Below, one piece after another: positions 29,781 to 39,474 of a stretch of DNA of 64,000 nt. How positions within the stretch are numbered: position 1 is the first letter of the stretch; every line of letters starts with the position of its first letter. The DNA is from Paraglaciecola psychrophila 170. GTDB taxonomy: Bacteria > Pseudomonadota > Gammaproteobacteria > Enterobacterales > Alteromonadaceae. The position numbers and the translations under genes are program-made. The stretch lies in NCBI RefSeq assembly GCF_000347635.1, contig NC_020514.1, positions 3,968,001-4,032,000 on the forward strand, in the 5' to 3' direction. A model generated the notes under the pieces. The model searched no databases. It saw only the letters and a list, made by a program, of their open reading frames with translations, and was not told where the DNA came from.

Positions 29781-30944
29781 ATGTTAAGAGTCGCCATACC
29801 TGAACGTGCCAACTGGAAAAGAAAAGCCGAAGAGTTCGGCTTTAAATTCCATACCATGCACGGTGAAGCTTATTGGGATGAGTCGGCTTATTATCAGTTC
29901 TCACTTAAACAAATTGAACAGGACTTAGAAGCCCCCACTGAAGACATTCACCAAATGTGTTTGGCCGTAGTAGACAAGGTTGTTCACTCTCAAGAGTTAC
30001 TCGAAAAATTCCAAATTCCGCAAGCCTTTTGGCAACAAATTAGTGATTCCTGGAAAAAACAAGATCCTAGTCTCTATTCTCGCCTAGACTTTGCGTACCA
30101 TGGTAAAGGCCCTGCCAAGTTATATGAAAACAATGCCGATACACCCACATCGTTGTATGAATCGGGGTTTTGGCAGTGGTTATGGCTAGAAGAACAAGTC
30201 AATACGGGTAAGATTTCAAAACAAGCTGATCAATTTAATTCATTACAAGAAAAACTAGTCAATCGATTAGCCGCTATTGCTAAGCATTACGATATCAACC
30301 ATATGCATTTTGCCTGTTGCCAAGATACAGATGAAGACCGTGGCACAGTGCAGTATCTCCAAGATTGTGCCAAAGAATCAGGTTTGAGTAACGATTTTGT
30401 ATTTGTTGAGGATATTGGCCTCGCTAAGTGTGGCAGCTTTAGTGATTTACAAGACAATAAAATCGAAACCCTATTCAAGCTCTATCCTTGGGAGTTTATG
30501 CAACGAGAAGAGTTTGGTGAGTCTATCCAAAGCGCACAGGTTAATTGGCTGGAGCCTATCTGGAAGTCTATTTTATCGAATAAAGCCTTAATGCCGATGT
30601 TATGGAAATTATTCCCCAATCACCCTAATTTACTGCCGTCCTATTTCGAAGATGAACTAGCTAAGGCCACAGAAACAAAGCTCGTTAAAAAGCCTATTTT
30701 CTCTCGCGAAGGTGCCAACATTAGTGTCATTGAAAATGGTAAAACAGTGTTGCATGCAGATGGCCCGTACGGTGAGGAAGGTTTTATTTATCAAGCTTAT
30801 TATCCCCTGCCACAATTTGGTCGTCATCATACCTTGATAGGTTCGTGGTTGGTGAACGACCAAGCTGCAGGCATTTCGCTAAGAGAAGATTCATCGCCTA
30901 TCACCCAAGATATGTCACGTTATTTACCACATATTATTTTGTGA
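29781..30944 (+). CDS. yjfC: Glutathionylspermidine synthase-like ATP-grasp protein YjfC
   Basis: 387 residues, matching the C-terminal synthetase (ATP-grasp) half of glutathionylspermidine synthase, without the amidase half. Visible features: LDFAYHGKGPAKLYENNADTPTSLYE (substrate region), FKLYPWEFMQREEFGESI, KPIFSREGANISVI (ATP-grasp Lys/Glu region), and FGRHHTLIGSWLVNDQAAGISLREDSSPIT at the C-terminus. The reaction should form an amide from a carboxylate and an amine at the cost of ATP; the true substrate of YjfC-type enzymes is not established by sequence. Confidence 0.92.
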   Translation: MLRVAIPERANWKRKAEEFGFKFHTMHGEAYWDESAYYQFSLKQIEQDLEAPTEDIHQMCLAVVDKVVHSQELLEKFQIPQAFWQQISDSWKKQDPSLYSRLDFAYHGKGPAKLYENNADTPTSLYESGFWQWLWLEEQVNTGKISKQADQFNSLQEKLVNRLAAIAKHYDINHMHFACCQDTDEDRGTVQYLQDCAKESGLSNDFVFVEDIGLAKCGSFSDLQDNKIETLFKLYPWEFMQREEFGESIQSAQVNWLEPIWKSILSNKALMPMLWKLFPNHPNLLPSYFEDELAKATETKLVKKPIFSREGANISVIENGKTVLHADGPYGEEGFIYQAYYPLPQFGRHHTLIGSWLVNDQAAGISLREDSSPITQDMSRYLPHIIL

Positions 30945-31015
30945 CAATTTGACATGACTATGGCGACAATTATCAGTCACACTAGCCTCATAATATTTAA
31001 TAGCAGTTTATATCA

Positions 31016-31585
31016 ATGATCAATCCAATAGGTAGAGCTTCAATCACCAAACAACAAATTCGCTTTGTACTAGTGATATTTTTGGTGATCAGTGCGATCG
31101 AAGTGATTAACTTGCTGACAGGAAGGATCTTTAATCAGTTAGGTATTATTCCACGCTATGTGCCTGGACTTAGAGGTATTGTTTTAGGCCCCTTTTTGCA
31201 TGGCAACCTGCAGCACTATTTTTCGAATATTATACCTTTATGTATATTCAGTTATTTACTGCTGCAATATGGCTTAAAGCGTTATTTGCAGTTAACCGTT
31301 TGGATAATGCTAATAACAGGCTTGTTGGTGTGGTTATTTGCTAGGCCAGCAACCCACATTGGTGCCAGCGGGGTTATTTATGGCTACTTTGGTTATTTAG
31401 TCTTAGCTGGATTTTTAAGCGGAAAATTTAAACTGATGATTATATCTGTATTAGTCGCCTTTTTTTATGGCGGTTTAATTTGGGGGATTTTGCCCTCTGC
31501 CCCCTTTGTTTCATGGGAATCTCACTTATTTGGTTTTATTGCTGGACTGGCAGGTGCAAAATTATGGGCAAAACCTTCGCCCTAA
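31016..31585 (+). CDS. Rhomboid family intramembrane serine protease
   Basis: 189 residues with about six membrane helices. The catalytic Ser is in HIGASGVIYGYFGYL and the catalytic His in WESHLFGFIAGLAGA; the first-loop GNLQHYFSN region provides the conserved His/Asn of the rhomboid core. It should cleave membrane proteins within the bilayer. It lies 71 bases after yjfC on the same strand and may be part of the same stress locus. Confidence 0.93.
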   Translation: MINPIGRASITKQQIRFVLVIFLVISAIEVINLLTGRIFNQLGIIPRYVPGLRGIVLGPFLHGNLQHYFSNIIPLCIFSYLLLQYGLKRYLQLTVWIMLITGLLVWLFARPATHIGASGVIYGYFGYLVLAGFLSGKFKLMIISVLVAFFYGGLIWGILPSAPFVSWESHLFGFIAGLAGAKLWAKPSP

Positions 31586-31643
31586 GAACGAATACGAATG
31601 TATAATCCTTTCAAGCAATAATATGTATAACAACAGGTAATCA

Positions 31644-32342
31644 ATGTCTGACTCTCAACCACAAAAAAAAACAGGTCTACTCGGTAATCTAGCTTTTAAT
31701 ATTGTTATCCCGGTGTTGATTTTAACCAATCTCAGCAGCGACGAATATTTGGGGCCTGCTTGGAGTATTGTAGCTGCGTTAATATTCCCTATCGGTTTTG
31801 GCATTTGGGATCTCAAACAGACAGCCAAAATAAACCCGTTTTCAGTACTGGGTATCGTCAGTGTATTTTTGACTGGTGGTATTAGTTTATTAGAGCTCCC
31901 AGCTGAATATATTGCGATTAAAGAAGCTACCATCCCCGCTATAATTGGTCTCGCGGTGCTGTTCACTCAGCGCACCAGCAAGCCATTGTTGAAGGTGTTT
32001 GTGCTAAGCGAACAAATCATTAACTGGCAAAACCTGAATCAGTCACTGGCAAATTCTGGCAACAGTAATCTGTTTGAGAAGAAGATGGCAATTAGCTCTT
32101 ATATTGTTGCTGGCTCTTTTTTCTTGTCTGCGGCGCTAAATTACATTTTGGCTAAAGTTATATTAGTCAGCCCTCCTGGAAGCTCAGAGTACACCGAAGA
32201 GCTAGGTAGAATGACAGCCTTGAGTTACCCAGTGATTGTGATCCCCAGTATGCTGATGTTGATGGCCGCGTTGTGGTACATCTTTTCACAGATTAAAAAA
32301 CTAACAGGTGAAGATCTAGAAAACTTTTTGGCAGATGTTTAG
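31644..32342 (+). CDS. VC0807-like multispanning membrane protein
   Basis: 232 residues with five or six membrane segments, beginning LLGNLAFNIVIPVLILTNLSSDEYLG and including FGIWDLKQTAKINPFSVLG, the pattern I associate with VC0807-type proteins of Vibrio and relatives. Function unknown. It lies 58 bases after the rhomboid gene and 60 before the ABC transporter. Confidence 0.78.
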   Translation: MSDSQPQKKTGLLGNLAFNIVIPVLILTNLSSDEYLGPAWSIVAALIFPIGFGIWDLKQTAKINPFSVLGIVSVFLTGGISLLELPAEYIAIKEATIPAIIGLAVLFTQRTSKPLLKVFVLSEQIINWQNLNQSLANSGNSNLFEKKMAISSYIVAGSFFLSAALNYILAKVILVSPPGSSEYTEELGRMTALSYPVIVIPSMLMLMAALWYIFSQIKKLTGEDLENFLADV

Positions 32343-32402
32343 AACTAATACTCTGTTTTAGCGTATTGGTAATATCTCGCACAACGATACCATAAGGCAT
32401 AG

Positions 32403-33104
32403 ATGATCGACGTTAGTGGCTTAGTCAAACAAATTATTGATGGTCATTCCAATAAAAATATCTTAGACAACCTCGAGTTTCATCTAGAGGCGAACCAATC
32501 TGTAGCCATCAGTGGGGATTCAGGCTCAGGTAAGTCGACCTTACTGAATATTCTCGCTGCTTTAGATTATTCCGATAAGGGACAGGTCAAAGTGGCGGGG
32601 TTGGCACTCAATATCATGAGTGAATCTCAAGCTGATCAGTTTCGAAAAAAACACCTAGGCATCGTTTTCCAACAATTCAATTTAATTGATTGTTTATCGG
32701 TTTGGGACAACATTACCTTCCCAGCCAGACTAAATGGTTTACCCATCGGCAGTTACCATAAAGATTTATTAGAACAACTGGGATTAAGCTCACACAAAGA
32801 CAAATTACCGGTTAACTTATCGGGCGGTGAACAACAAAGAGTCGCGATTGCCCGCGCCTTATCTCATCAACCCAGCTTAGTGTTGGCCGATGAACCCACT
32901 GGAAACTTAGACGATAAAAATAGCCAAGCTGTAAGTGAGTTATTGTTTGGATTATGTAAAAAACTAGGCCTAACGTTAGTTGTTGTAACGCACAGTCCGA
33001 AAGTAGCGGCTTTTGCAGATACCCGCTTGTTGTTACGGCAGGGACAACTCCATCCTGTAGCAGATCAGAGCCCATATCCGACGCCAAACAGCGTATCAAG
33101 CTGA
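32403..33104 (+). CDS. attE: ABC transporter ATP-binding protein (AttE/LolD type)
   Basis: 233 residues. Walker A GDSGSGKST, signature LSGGEQQRVAIARAL, Walker B SLVLADEPTGNLD and the switch His in VVVTHSPKV are intact, so it is an active ATPase of the MacB/LolD group. It is followed two bases later by a large permease and then a lipocalin-like gene, the layout of attEFGH-type operons. The symbol rests on gene order and may need revision. Confidence 0.88.
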   Translation: MIDVSGLVKQIIDGHSNKNILDNLEFHLEANQSVAISGDSGSGKSTLLNILAALDYSDKGQVKVAGLALNIMSESQADQFRKKHLGIVFQQFNLIDCLSVWDNITFPARLNGLPIGSYHKDLLEQLGLSSHKDKLPVNLSGGEQQRVAIARALSHQPSLVLADEPTGNLDDKNSQAVSELLFGLCKKLGLTLVVVTHSPKVAAFADTRLLLRQGQLHPVADQSPYPTPNSVSS

Positions 33105-33106
33105 TA

Positions 33107-35614
33107 ATGGCACCTTTATTAAAACTTATTTGGGCTAGTTACCGATACAATATTTTACGCATGGCACTGGTGTTTATTGCTTTGATCACCGCTTGTGCCG
33201 GGCTCAGTGCAGTGTTGGTGATCAATAGCGCCGCCAAAAATAGTTATGCAGCTGCTAGCCAGCCATTTTTACAGCAAGTCGAACAGCGCATAATCGCTCG
33301 AAGTGGTCATGTTTTAAATAAACAAGATTTCACCTCACTGCGTCGTTTAGGCTTTACCCAACTTATTCCAGTATTACGAAGCTCGAAAATTATTATTCAC
33401 CCCATAACAGGCCAACCTCAACGAATATCGTTGTTGGGCATCGATGCATTTTCGATTATCAGTTATTCCGCTAGAAATACATTAGAGGTTGCACCAAAGA
33501 ATGCTACAACTTCGACACAACAGCTTGATCAATTATGGCGACCTCCTTTTACAAGCGTGATCCATCCAGACTTTGCGACTGAATTAAACTTCATTAGCGG
33601 CCAAACGTTGTCCCTTGAAAACAAACAGTTATTACCCAAATTAGCCGTGACTGGTATTGATGGTTTAGGACGAGAAGTCGTTATGGACATCGGACAATTA
33701 CAGCGTGTCTTAGATACCCAAAAGATAAGTGAACTGTTGGTAGTAGGTGAGAAAAACGATAGTGTCACTGACGCGCTAATAGCGGTATTACCTGAGCACC
33801 TGCGTATTGAAAACATTAATACTGGCGAACAAGCGCAGCAGCTCACAGGCAGTTTTCACCTTAACCTTTTAGCGATGGCATGTTTGATGTTTGTGGTGTG
33901 CATGTTTGTCGTTATGAACGCCTTACATTTGTTGATAATGAAACGCTGGACAAATTTACGTATCGCCCGACAGTTGGGCGTATCCAGAAAACAAATATAT
34001 TGGGCGCAAGGGGCCGAATTAGTATTAATCAGCTTACTATGCGCTCCACTTGGCGCTTTCATTGGCATATTTTTAGCGCAATTAGCCTCACCTATGGTAT
34101 CGCTAACATTACAAAGCCTATTTGATGTGCGAATAGGTTACACACAAGTAGCCTATGTGACATTAATGACACAGTGTTTTGCGGCCTGTATCTTGGGCGC
34201 ATTTGCAGCAGCCATTTTACCTATGTGGCAGTTGAATACTAAACTGGCTTTACGTAACTTAAGCGTCAATGTTAACACCCGTCATTTACCCTGGTTATTC
34301 GCCAGCATAATATTAGGCTGCATTGCTGTGGGGTTGGGTTATTACTCTAACAATATAATGATGAGTTTCAGCGCTATTGCAGTGAGTATTTTTTCCGGTT
34401 GCAGTTTACTTATTTACACCGTACCCAAGAGCCTAAAGATGCTGTTCCATAGTCTGCCAGAGCGCTGGGTATTATTTCGCTGGTTAGCTGCAGATGGGGT
34501 ACGTTTATCCCAAAAGAGTAAAATTGCCTGCTGTGCTTTTTTCATTGCACTCACCAGTAATATTGGTATGAATTTAATGGTGGATAGCTTTCGCCAAGCC
34601 ACACACCAATGGTTAAGTCAGCGCTTAGTGGCCGATCAATATATTTCGACTCAATCACCCAAGGTGTTTACACAATGGTTAACTACCCAAGACATAGATG
34701 TGGATGTAATCGAACGCAAAGGCCTTGATGCAAGTTTGCTTAATCAACCAAAAAGTAACGCCCAAAGTCGAACTAACATTGAGCTCAGGTCATACCCAAG
34801 CAACAACGTATATCAACAAGCGATGTTATTCGCTGAACAAAAATCGGATGCTTGGCAAATATTTGCTGCAGGTAAAGGCGTGCTAGTCAATCAGCAATTG
34901 GCGTTACGTCATGGCTTAACCCTGGGAGCAGCCTTAAATTTTCAAGTTGAGTCAGGCCCACCGGACACTAAACAGATAGTGGGTATTTACTACGATTATG
35001 GTAATCAAAGTGCTCAGGCCATGCTGGATATAGACTATTTCACAAAATATAATGCCAACACTACGTTGTTTGCTTTGCACTTTACATCAAAGCAACAACA
35101 AAACTTTTTTGCTGAGAAACTGGCATCTGCTTCCATATCAAATCAAGTCAGATCAATACAAACCCGTGAATTATTAGCGTTGTCGATGCAAACGTTTGAG
35201 CGCACATTTGTGATCACCGATGGCTTGAACATTGTCACTTTATTAGTTGCAGCCCTGTCTTTGGCCACATCGGTGCTGATGATTGATATAGACAATCGGC
35301 CTCAAAGGGCATTAATGAGGAGCATGGGAGTCAGTAATTATCAGATTACTGGCTTATCACTTATGCAATATACCCTACTCAGTTTATTGGCTTGTTTAGT
35401 CGCCTTACCATTTGGCATTGGCTTAACATGGCTGTTGATTAACCTGATTAACGTGCAAGCGTTTAGTTGGAGTTACCCGATACTTATCACACCTTCTAAA
35501 CTCTTCTCTGCTGGGGTAATGAGTATAGTCTTGATTGTGATAGTGGTCGCACTTCCCCTTTACAAATTGAGTCGTCGCAAATTAGTTGAGGATATAAAGT
35601 GTTTGAGTCTATAG
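33107..35614 (+). CDS. FtsX/MacB-type ABC permease (fused AttF/AttG-like)
   Basis: 835 residues. It starts with a membrane helix (IFALITACAGLSAVLV-like region at about 15-35), has a first FtsX unit of helices around residues 250-360, a middle group near 395-440 and 475-495, and a final FtsX unit at the C-terminus (around 700-830). This two-unit architecture is that of a fused exporter permease. It would act on a lipid- or lipoprotein-type substrate, inferred from the attached lipocalin-like lipoprotein. The 3' end overlaps that gene by 16 bases. Confidence 0.88.
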   Translation: MAPLLKLIWASYRYNILRMALVFIALITACAGLSAVLVINSAAKNSYAAASQPFLQQVEQRIIARSGHVLNKQDFTSLRRLGFTQLIPVLRSSKIIIHPITGQPQRISLLGIDAFSIISYSARNTLEVAPKNATTSTQQLDQLWRPPFTSVIHPDFATELNFISGQTLSLENKQLLPKLAVTGIDGLGREVVMDIGQLQRVLDTQKISELLVVGEKNDSVTDALIAVLPEHLRIENINTGEQAQQLTGSFHLNLLAMACLMFVVCMFVVMNALHLLIMKRWTNLRIARQLGVSRKQIYWAQGAELVLISLLCAPLGAFIGIFLAQLASPMVSLTLQSLFDVRIGYTQVAYVTLMTQCFAACILGAFAAAILPMWQLNTKLALRNLSVNVNTRHLPWLFASIILGCIAVGLGYYSNNIMMSFSAIAVSIFSGCSLLIYTVPKSLKMLFHSLPERWVLFRWLAADGVRLSQKSKIACCAFFIALTSNIGMNLMVDSFRQATHQWLSQRLVADQYISTQSPKVFTQWLTTQDIDVDVIERKGLDASLLNQPKSNAQSRTNIELRSYPSNNVYQQAMLFAEQKSDAWQIFAAGKGVLVNQQLALRHGLTLGAALNFQVESGPPDTKQIVGIYYDYGNQSAQAMLDIDYFTKYNANTTLFALHFTSKQQQNFFAEKLASASISNQVRSIQTRELLALSMQTFERTFVITDGLNIVTLLVAALSLATSVLMIDIDNRPQRALMRSMGVSNYQITGLSLMQYTLLSLLACLVALPFGIGLTWLLINLINVQAFSWSYPILITPSKLFSAGVMSIVLIVIVVALPLYKLSRRKLVEDIKCLSL

Positions 35615-36738
35615 CCAAATATCTAGTGCTTTTTTTATTAGTATCGGTAGTGACAGCATGCTCTAAAAAATCTGACAATAAAGAGCAAGCAACAGATGCG
35701 ATGTTTTCTGGTCTGAGTCGCAATTCACTCTCTCAGCAAACACCTGCAAATAGTGATGCAGTAAACATATCTAGCGAAGCTTTTGCCAACGTTGTCCCGG
35801 GCTACAATATTACATTTCCATTAGATCATGACAGTCACCCCGAGTTTGCGGTGGAATGGTGGTATATCACCGCAAATCTTACTGACGCATTAGGCAATCC
35901 CTATGCACTGCAATGGACATTGTTTCGCTTTGCCAGTGACACTCAAAGTACGCCTTGGGCGAATGCTCAGCAATACATGGGGCATGTGGGTTTAAGAGAC
36001 GGTAAACAGGCTTGGTTCGAAGAACGCTTTGCCCGTGGAGGAGTGGGTAATGCAGGTATATCCACGACCCCATTCAATGTATTTATTGATGATTGGCAGT
36101 GGCTTGCTCAATCAACCGAGATGTTCCCGTCAACACTTGAATTTACGATTGATAAACAGATTAAGGTCAACTTAAACTTCACTGCTGACAAACCTTTTGT
36201 AAAACATGGAGAGCAAGGTTTTAGTCGTAAGCTGCGAAACTCAGAACAAGCCTCATATTATTATAGCCAGCCACACATTCAAGTCTCGGGTGAACTTGAA
36301 CTGCCAATCGGAATAGTGAAGGTAACAGGCAATGCTTGGTATGATCATGAATGGACAACTCAATATCTAAGCCCTCTGGCACAAGGCTGGGACTGGTTTT
36401 CGATTCACTTAGACGATGGTGCTAAATTGATGTTGTTTAATATGCGTCACCAGCAATATCAGGACTTCTGGTCAGGCACATTGATAACAAAAAATGGTGA
36501 AACGATACATTTGTCTGAATCAGATATTCAAGGTGAGGTGATCCAGCGTGATAAAGTGGCAGGACGTTTGCTGCCCTTGCACTGGTCAATTAAATTGGTC
36601 CAGCATCAAATCGACATCCAGATTGCACCCATGCAAATAAATCAATGGAACCCAGGAATATTCTCATATTACGAAGGAGGAACGGTGATTTCAGGCTCCC
36701 ACTCAGGAGTCGGGTTTATTGAGTTAACGGGATATTAG
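35599..36738 (+). CDS. attH: Lipocalin-like (AttH/CrtC family) lipoprotein
   Basis: 379 residues from a GTG start at 35599, overlapping the permease stop by 16 bases. A lipoprotein signal ends in VSVVTAC (Cys21). The AttH/CrtC fold is marked by EFAVEWWYITANL near residue 80, MGHVGLRDG, and WYDHEWTTQYLSPLAQGWDWFSI near 250-275. Relatives were once annotated as hydroxyneurosporene hydratases. A role as carrier of a hydrophobic ligand for the ABC exporter is inference from family and operon. Confidence 0.88.
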   Translation: MFESIAKYLVLFLLVSVVTACSKKSDNKEQATDAMFSGLSRNSLSQQTPANSDAVNISSEAFANVVPGYNITFPLDHDSHPEFAVEWWYITANLTDALGNPYALQWTLFRFASDTQSTPWANAQQYMGHVGLRDGKQAWFEERFARGGVGNAGISTTPFNVFIDDWQWLAQSTEMFPSTLEFTIDKQIKVNLNFTADKPFVKHGEQGFSRKLRNSEQASYYYSQPHIQVSGELELPIGIVKVTGNAWYDHEWTTQYLSPLAQGWDWFSIHLDDGAKLMLFNMRHQQYQDFWSGTLITKNGETIHLSESDIQGEVIQRDKVAGRLLPLHWSIKLVQHQIDIQIAPMQINQWNPGIFSYYEGGTVISGSHSGVGFIELTGY

Positions 36739-36764
36739 CTGACACTTATAGATAAGTGCCAGCT
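36737..36764. terminator. Hairpin between convergent attH-like and phoA genes
   Basis: AGCTGACACTTA pairs with TAAGTGCCAGCT around a TAGA loop, one mismatch in 12 pairs. It overlaps the attH-like stop. No T-run follows, so it may work on both strands with other factors. Confidence 0.4.
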
Positions 36765-36795
36765 GCAAAAGGATTTAACAAAGAATAGCGAAGGA

Positions 36796-38109
36796 CTATT
36801 TTTTATTTCTTAACAATTCAAATATAGTTTGTGCAATACGCGTGTTATCCAAATGACCTCGAAAGTACTCACTGCCTAATCCTTTAGCAAATATTTGTAC
36901 GTCAACACCTGTATGTCCAGTGGTTGTCCATCCGGTATTTGAGCGATTATCTAAAATCTTAGAAATCGCGTTGTGGAAAGGCCTAGGTTTATCAGATTCA
37001 ATCACACTTAAACTGGATATTTCTTCTGGAGTCAGCTCAAATCCCAATAAATCAGTTGCCAATGCACCTCGGTCTTTAGCCGTCATTAATTGTGTGCCAA
37101 TCTCAACGGGTGAAGCCTTTAGGTTTTTCAACCAACTAGGACTCCAACTGTAATTGCCATTAGCACCGATACTTAGGCCGCCAGTGCTGTGATCAGCAGT
37201 GGCGACCAAAAGGGTGTCAGGGTTGTTTACAAGGTATTGCTCTAGCCATTCCAGGGTTACCGCAAGATCGTGCATTTCAGCCATTGCAGAGCCAATATCA
37301 TTACCGTGCCCTGCCCAATCGACTTGGCTTGCTTCGATAAGTAAGAAGTATCCTTGGTCATTCTCTAACTGACGGATTGCGGCTTTTGCTAATGTTGGAA
37401 GTCGCATTTGATCAGTACTGTCTAGTGCCCAAGGCATGCCTACATCTGCAAATAAACCCAGTAAAGGCGTCCCCGCTTTCACATCGTTTAATTGAGTTAA
37501 TTTATCGACATATTGGTAACCAGCAGCCTTAAATTGTTCGACTAAATTGCGGTCCTCACGAATAAAATATTTCCATCCGCCACCTAACATTACATCTAAA
37601 ATAAACTGACCATTGGTTTTTTCATCGAAATAACTGTCGGCTATTTGATCATAATTTTGGCGACTCTCATTATGTGCACCAAAACTTGCAGGTGTAGCGT
37701 GATTAATCTGTGAAGTCACAGCAACACCCGTTTTACGCCCTTGCTCCTTGGCCAGCTCTAATACTGTTTGCACAGGCTTCTTATTGGCATCTACGCCAAT
37801 CGCACCGTTATAGGTTTTAACACCGCTTGATAAGGCTGTGGCACTTGCTGCTGAATCAGTTACATAACCCGTGTCCATATCAGGATGTGTGCTAGCCATA
37901 CCGACTAATAATCTATCAAACACGGTTTCTTCAACTTCGGGCGTACTTGGATTGTCTGCAAACATGCGATATGCCGTGGTATACGATGGGCCCATACCAT
38001 CACCTACAATCATAATAATATTCTTAGGTGACTTAATATTTTCAGGTGAGTGAGTCGCTAATGCGGATTGGCATAAGACGGCGAATAAAAGAATAGAAAT
38101 AGGCTTCAT
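36796..38109 (-). CDS. phoA: Alkaline phosphatase
   Basis: 437 residues with a signal peptide (ISILLFAVLCQSALA), so it is periplasmic or secreted. Motifs of the PhoA superfamily: IIMIVGDGMGPSY (metal Asp), TDSAASATALSSGVKTYNGAIG with the nucleophilic Ser, LLIEASQVDWAGHGND, and VATADHSTGGL with metal Asp and His, plus the C-terminal TTGHTGVDV metal His. It releases phosphate from monoesters. No Pho-box was identified in the 110-base upstream gap. Confidence 0.93.
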   Translation of the reverse strand: MKPISILLFAVLCQSALATHSPENIKSPKNIIMIVGDGMGPSYTTAYRMFADNPSTPEVEETVFDRLLVGMASTHPDMDTGYVTDSAASATALSSGVKTYNGAIGVDANKKPVQTVLELAKEQGRKTGVAVTSQINHATPASFGAHNESRQNYDQIADSYFDEKTNGQFILDVMLGGGWKYFIREDRNLVEQFKAAGYQYVDKLTQLNDVKAGTPLLGLFADVGMPWALDSTDQMRLPTLAKAAIRQLENDQGYFLLIEASQVDWAGHGNDIGSAMAEMHDLAVTLEWLEQYLVNNPDTLLVATADHSTGGLSIGANGNYSWSPSWLKNLKASPVEIGTQLMTAKDRGALATDLLGFELTPEEISSLSVIESDKPRPFHNAISKILDNRSNTGWTTTGHTGVDVQIFAKGLGSEYFRGHLDNTRIAQTIFELLRNKK

Positions 38110-38260
38110 CTGGTCTCCGATGATGAAAAATAAATAATAAGTGAATAAAACACAAAAAAATAACCATGAATTATACGCTTGGCAATAATAAGGGGTTAAT
38201 TTAAGTATAAATTATTTATGTGAACAAAAAAGTGATGCACAAGAATATTTTTGAGGTATA

Positions 38261-38884
38261 TCAAATTTTAGCGTCTAGTATTTCACGCATTCTCTGTTGT
38301 ACAACATCGACTAACAAGTCTGGTTGGAACTTAGAAATAAAGCGATTGCAGCCAACTTTTTCTACCATGGCATCATTAAAGCTACCACTTAATGACGTGT
38401 TTAAAGCGATAAAAAGATCATTCATGCGCGGGTCTTGTCTCACTTCAGCCGTAAGTCGATAGCCGTCCATTGAGGGCATCTCTGCGTCGGTGAACATCAT
38501 TAAAATTTCGTCGGTGACAGTTTTACCTTCATCAGCCCAACTTTTTAAAAGGTTGAGTGCTTTTAAGCCATCTTTTTGTTCGATAATGACAAGGCCCAAC
38601 TGGATCAACGTTTCTCTTATTTGCCATCTTGCTGTGGAGGAGTCATCGACTATCAGTATTTTTTTACCTTTGAGATGAGACGCAACCTTTTGGTCCAGCA
38701 CGTCTTCAGAGATGGTAGTGTCGTACTTGACAATTTCGGATAACACTTTTTCTACGTCAATAATTTCAACCAGTTCATTTTTTCCATCAATATCAACCTG
38801 TGTGAGAGCCGTTAAATAATTATTTTTACCTGCTGTAGACGGTGGCGGTTGAATATCGCTCCACGAGGTATTAATAATGCGCAA
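38261..38884 (-). pseudogene. cheV: CheV, displaced C-terminal part with response-regulator domain
   Basis: Continuation of the cheV reading frame after a one-base shift near 38896-38902. It holds the receiver domain: KKILIVDDSSTARWQIRE with the acidic pair, FTDAEMPSMDGYRL with the phosphorylated Asp, and the conserved NTSLSGSFN and KFQPD region with Lys. The apparent TTG start at 38884 has no ribosome site, so independent translation is unlikely. If the frame were restored it would form a normal ~310-residue CheV with the upstream part. Confidence 0.85.
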
Positions 38885-38895
38885 AACATGCCCAA

Positions 38896-39213
38896 TTAAA
38901 AAGCTTGAACACTTCGGTTATACTCAGTGATGATCACATTGACGGCTTCGTACTCTTCTTCATTGGCTGTGATTTTAATCGCTGCACGAAGGTCAATGAC
39001 TGGAATAGATGTCCCTCTATAATTTGTCACACCTTTGAGGTTTGCATGAGATCTGGGCATTTGGTTCATTAAAGGCACCGAAATGACTTCTCTGATCTTG
39101 AATACATTTAATGCAAATGTGTGCCGTGAGCCCAATTTAAACATTAGCAACTCGAGTCTGTTTTCACCGACAAGTTTGGTGCGTTGATCAATTGAAGACA
39201 TTAACTTTGACAT
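38896..39213 (-). CDS. cheV: CheV, N-terminal CheW-like part (frame interrupted)
   Basis: 105 residues covering the CheW-like coupling domain (ELLMFKLGSRHTFALNVFKIREVI; NYRGTSIPVIDLRAAI). It stops in the T-run of GCTTTTTAATTGG, where one extra T would give GCT TTT TTA ATT GGG and continue into the receiver domain. CheV couples chemoreceptors to CheA and is adapted by phosphorylation of its receiver. A one-base deletion, real or due to sequencing, is the simplest reading. Confidence 0.85.
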   Translation of the reverse strand: MSKLMSSIDQRTKLVGENRLELLMFKLGSRHTFALNVFKIREVISVPLMNQMPRSHANLKGVTNYRGTSIPVIDLRAAIKITANEEEYEAVNVIITEYNRSVQAF

Positions 39214-39474
39214 ACACGCTCTCAGGTTGATTTATTTACGATAACAAACAAGTAAATCTACACTAATGAAATCTACCAACAGTAGACACTTAAAAATACA
39301 ATTACCTAATAAACGTATTTGTTATCTAACACTGACATTCACACAAACTATGATGAAGATATTTTATATAGATTATAAATATACAACTTAACTATATAGG
39401 ATGATTAACAACAGCAACCCACATCACGTTATCGGTTGTTTTATTTTTTACCTTACTGTTATAGGAATATTCAA

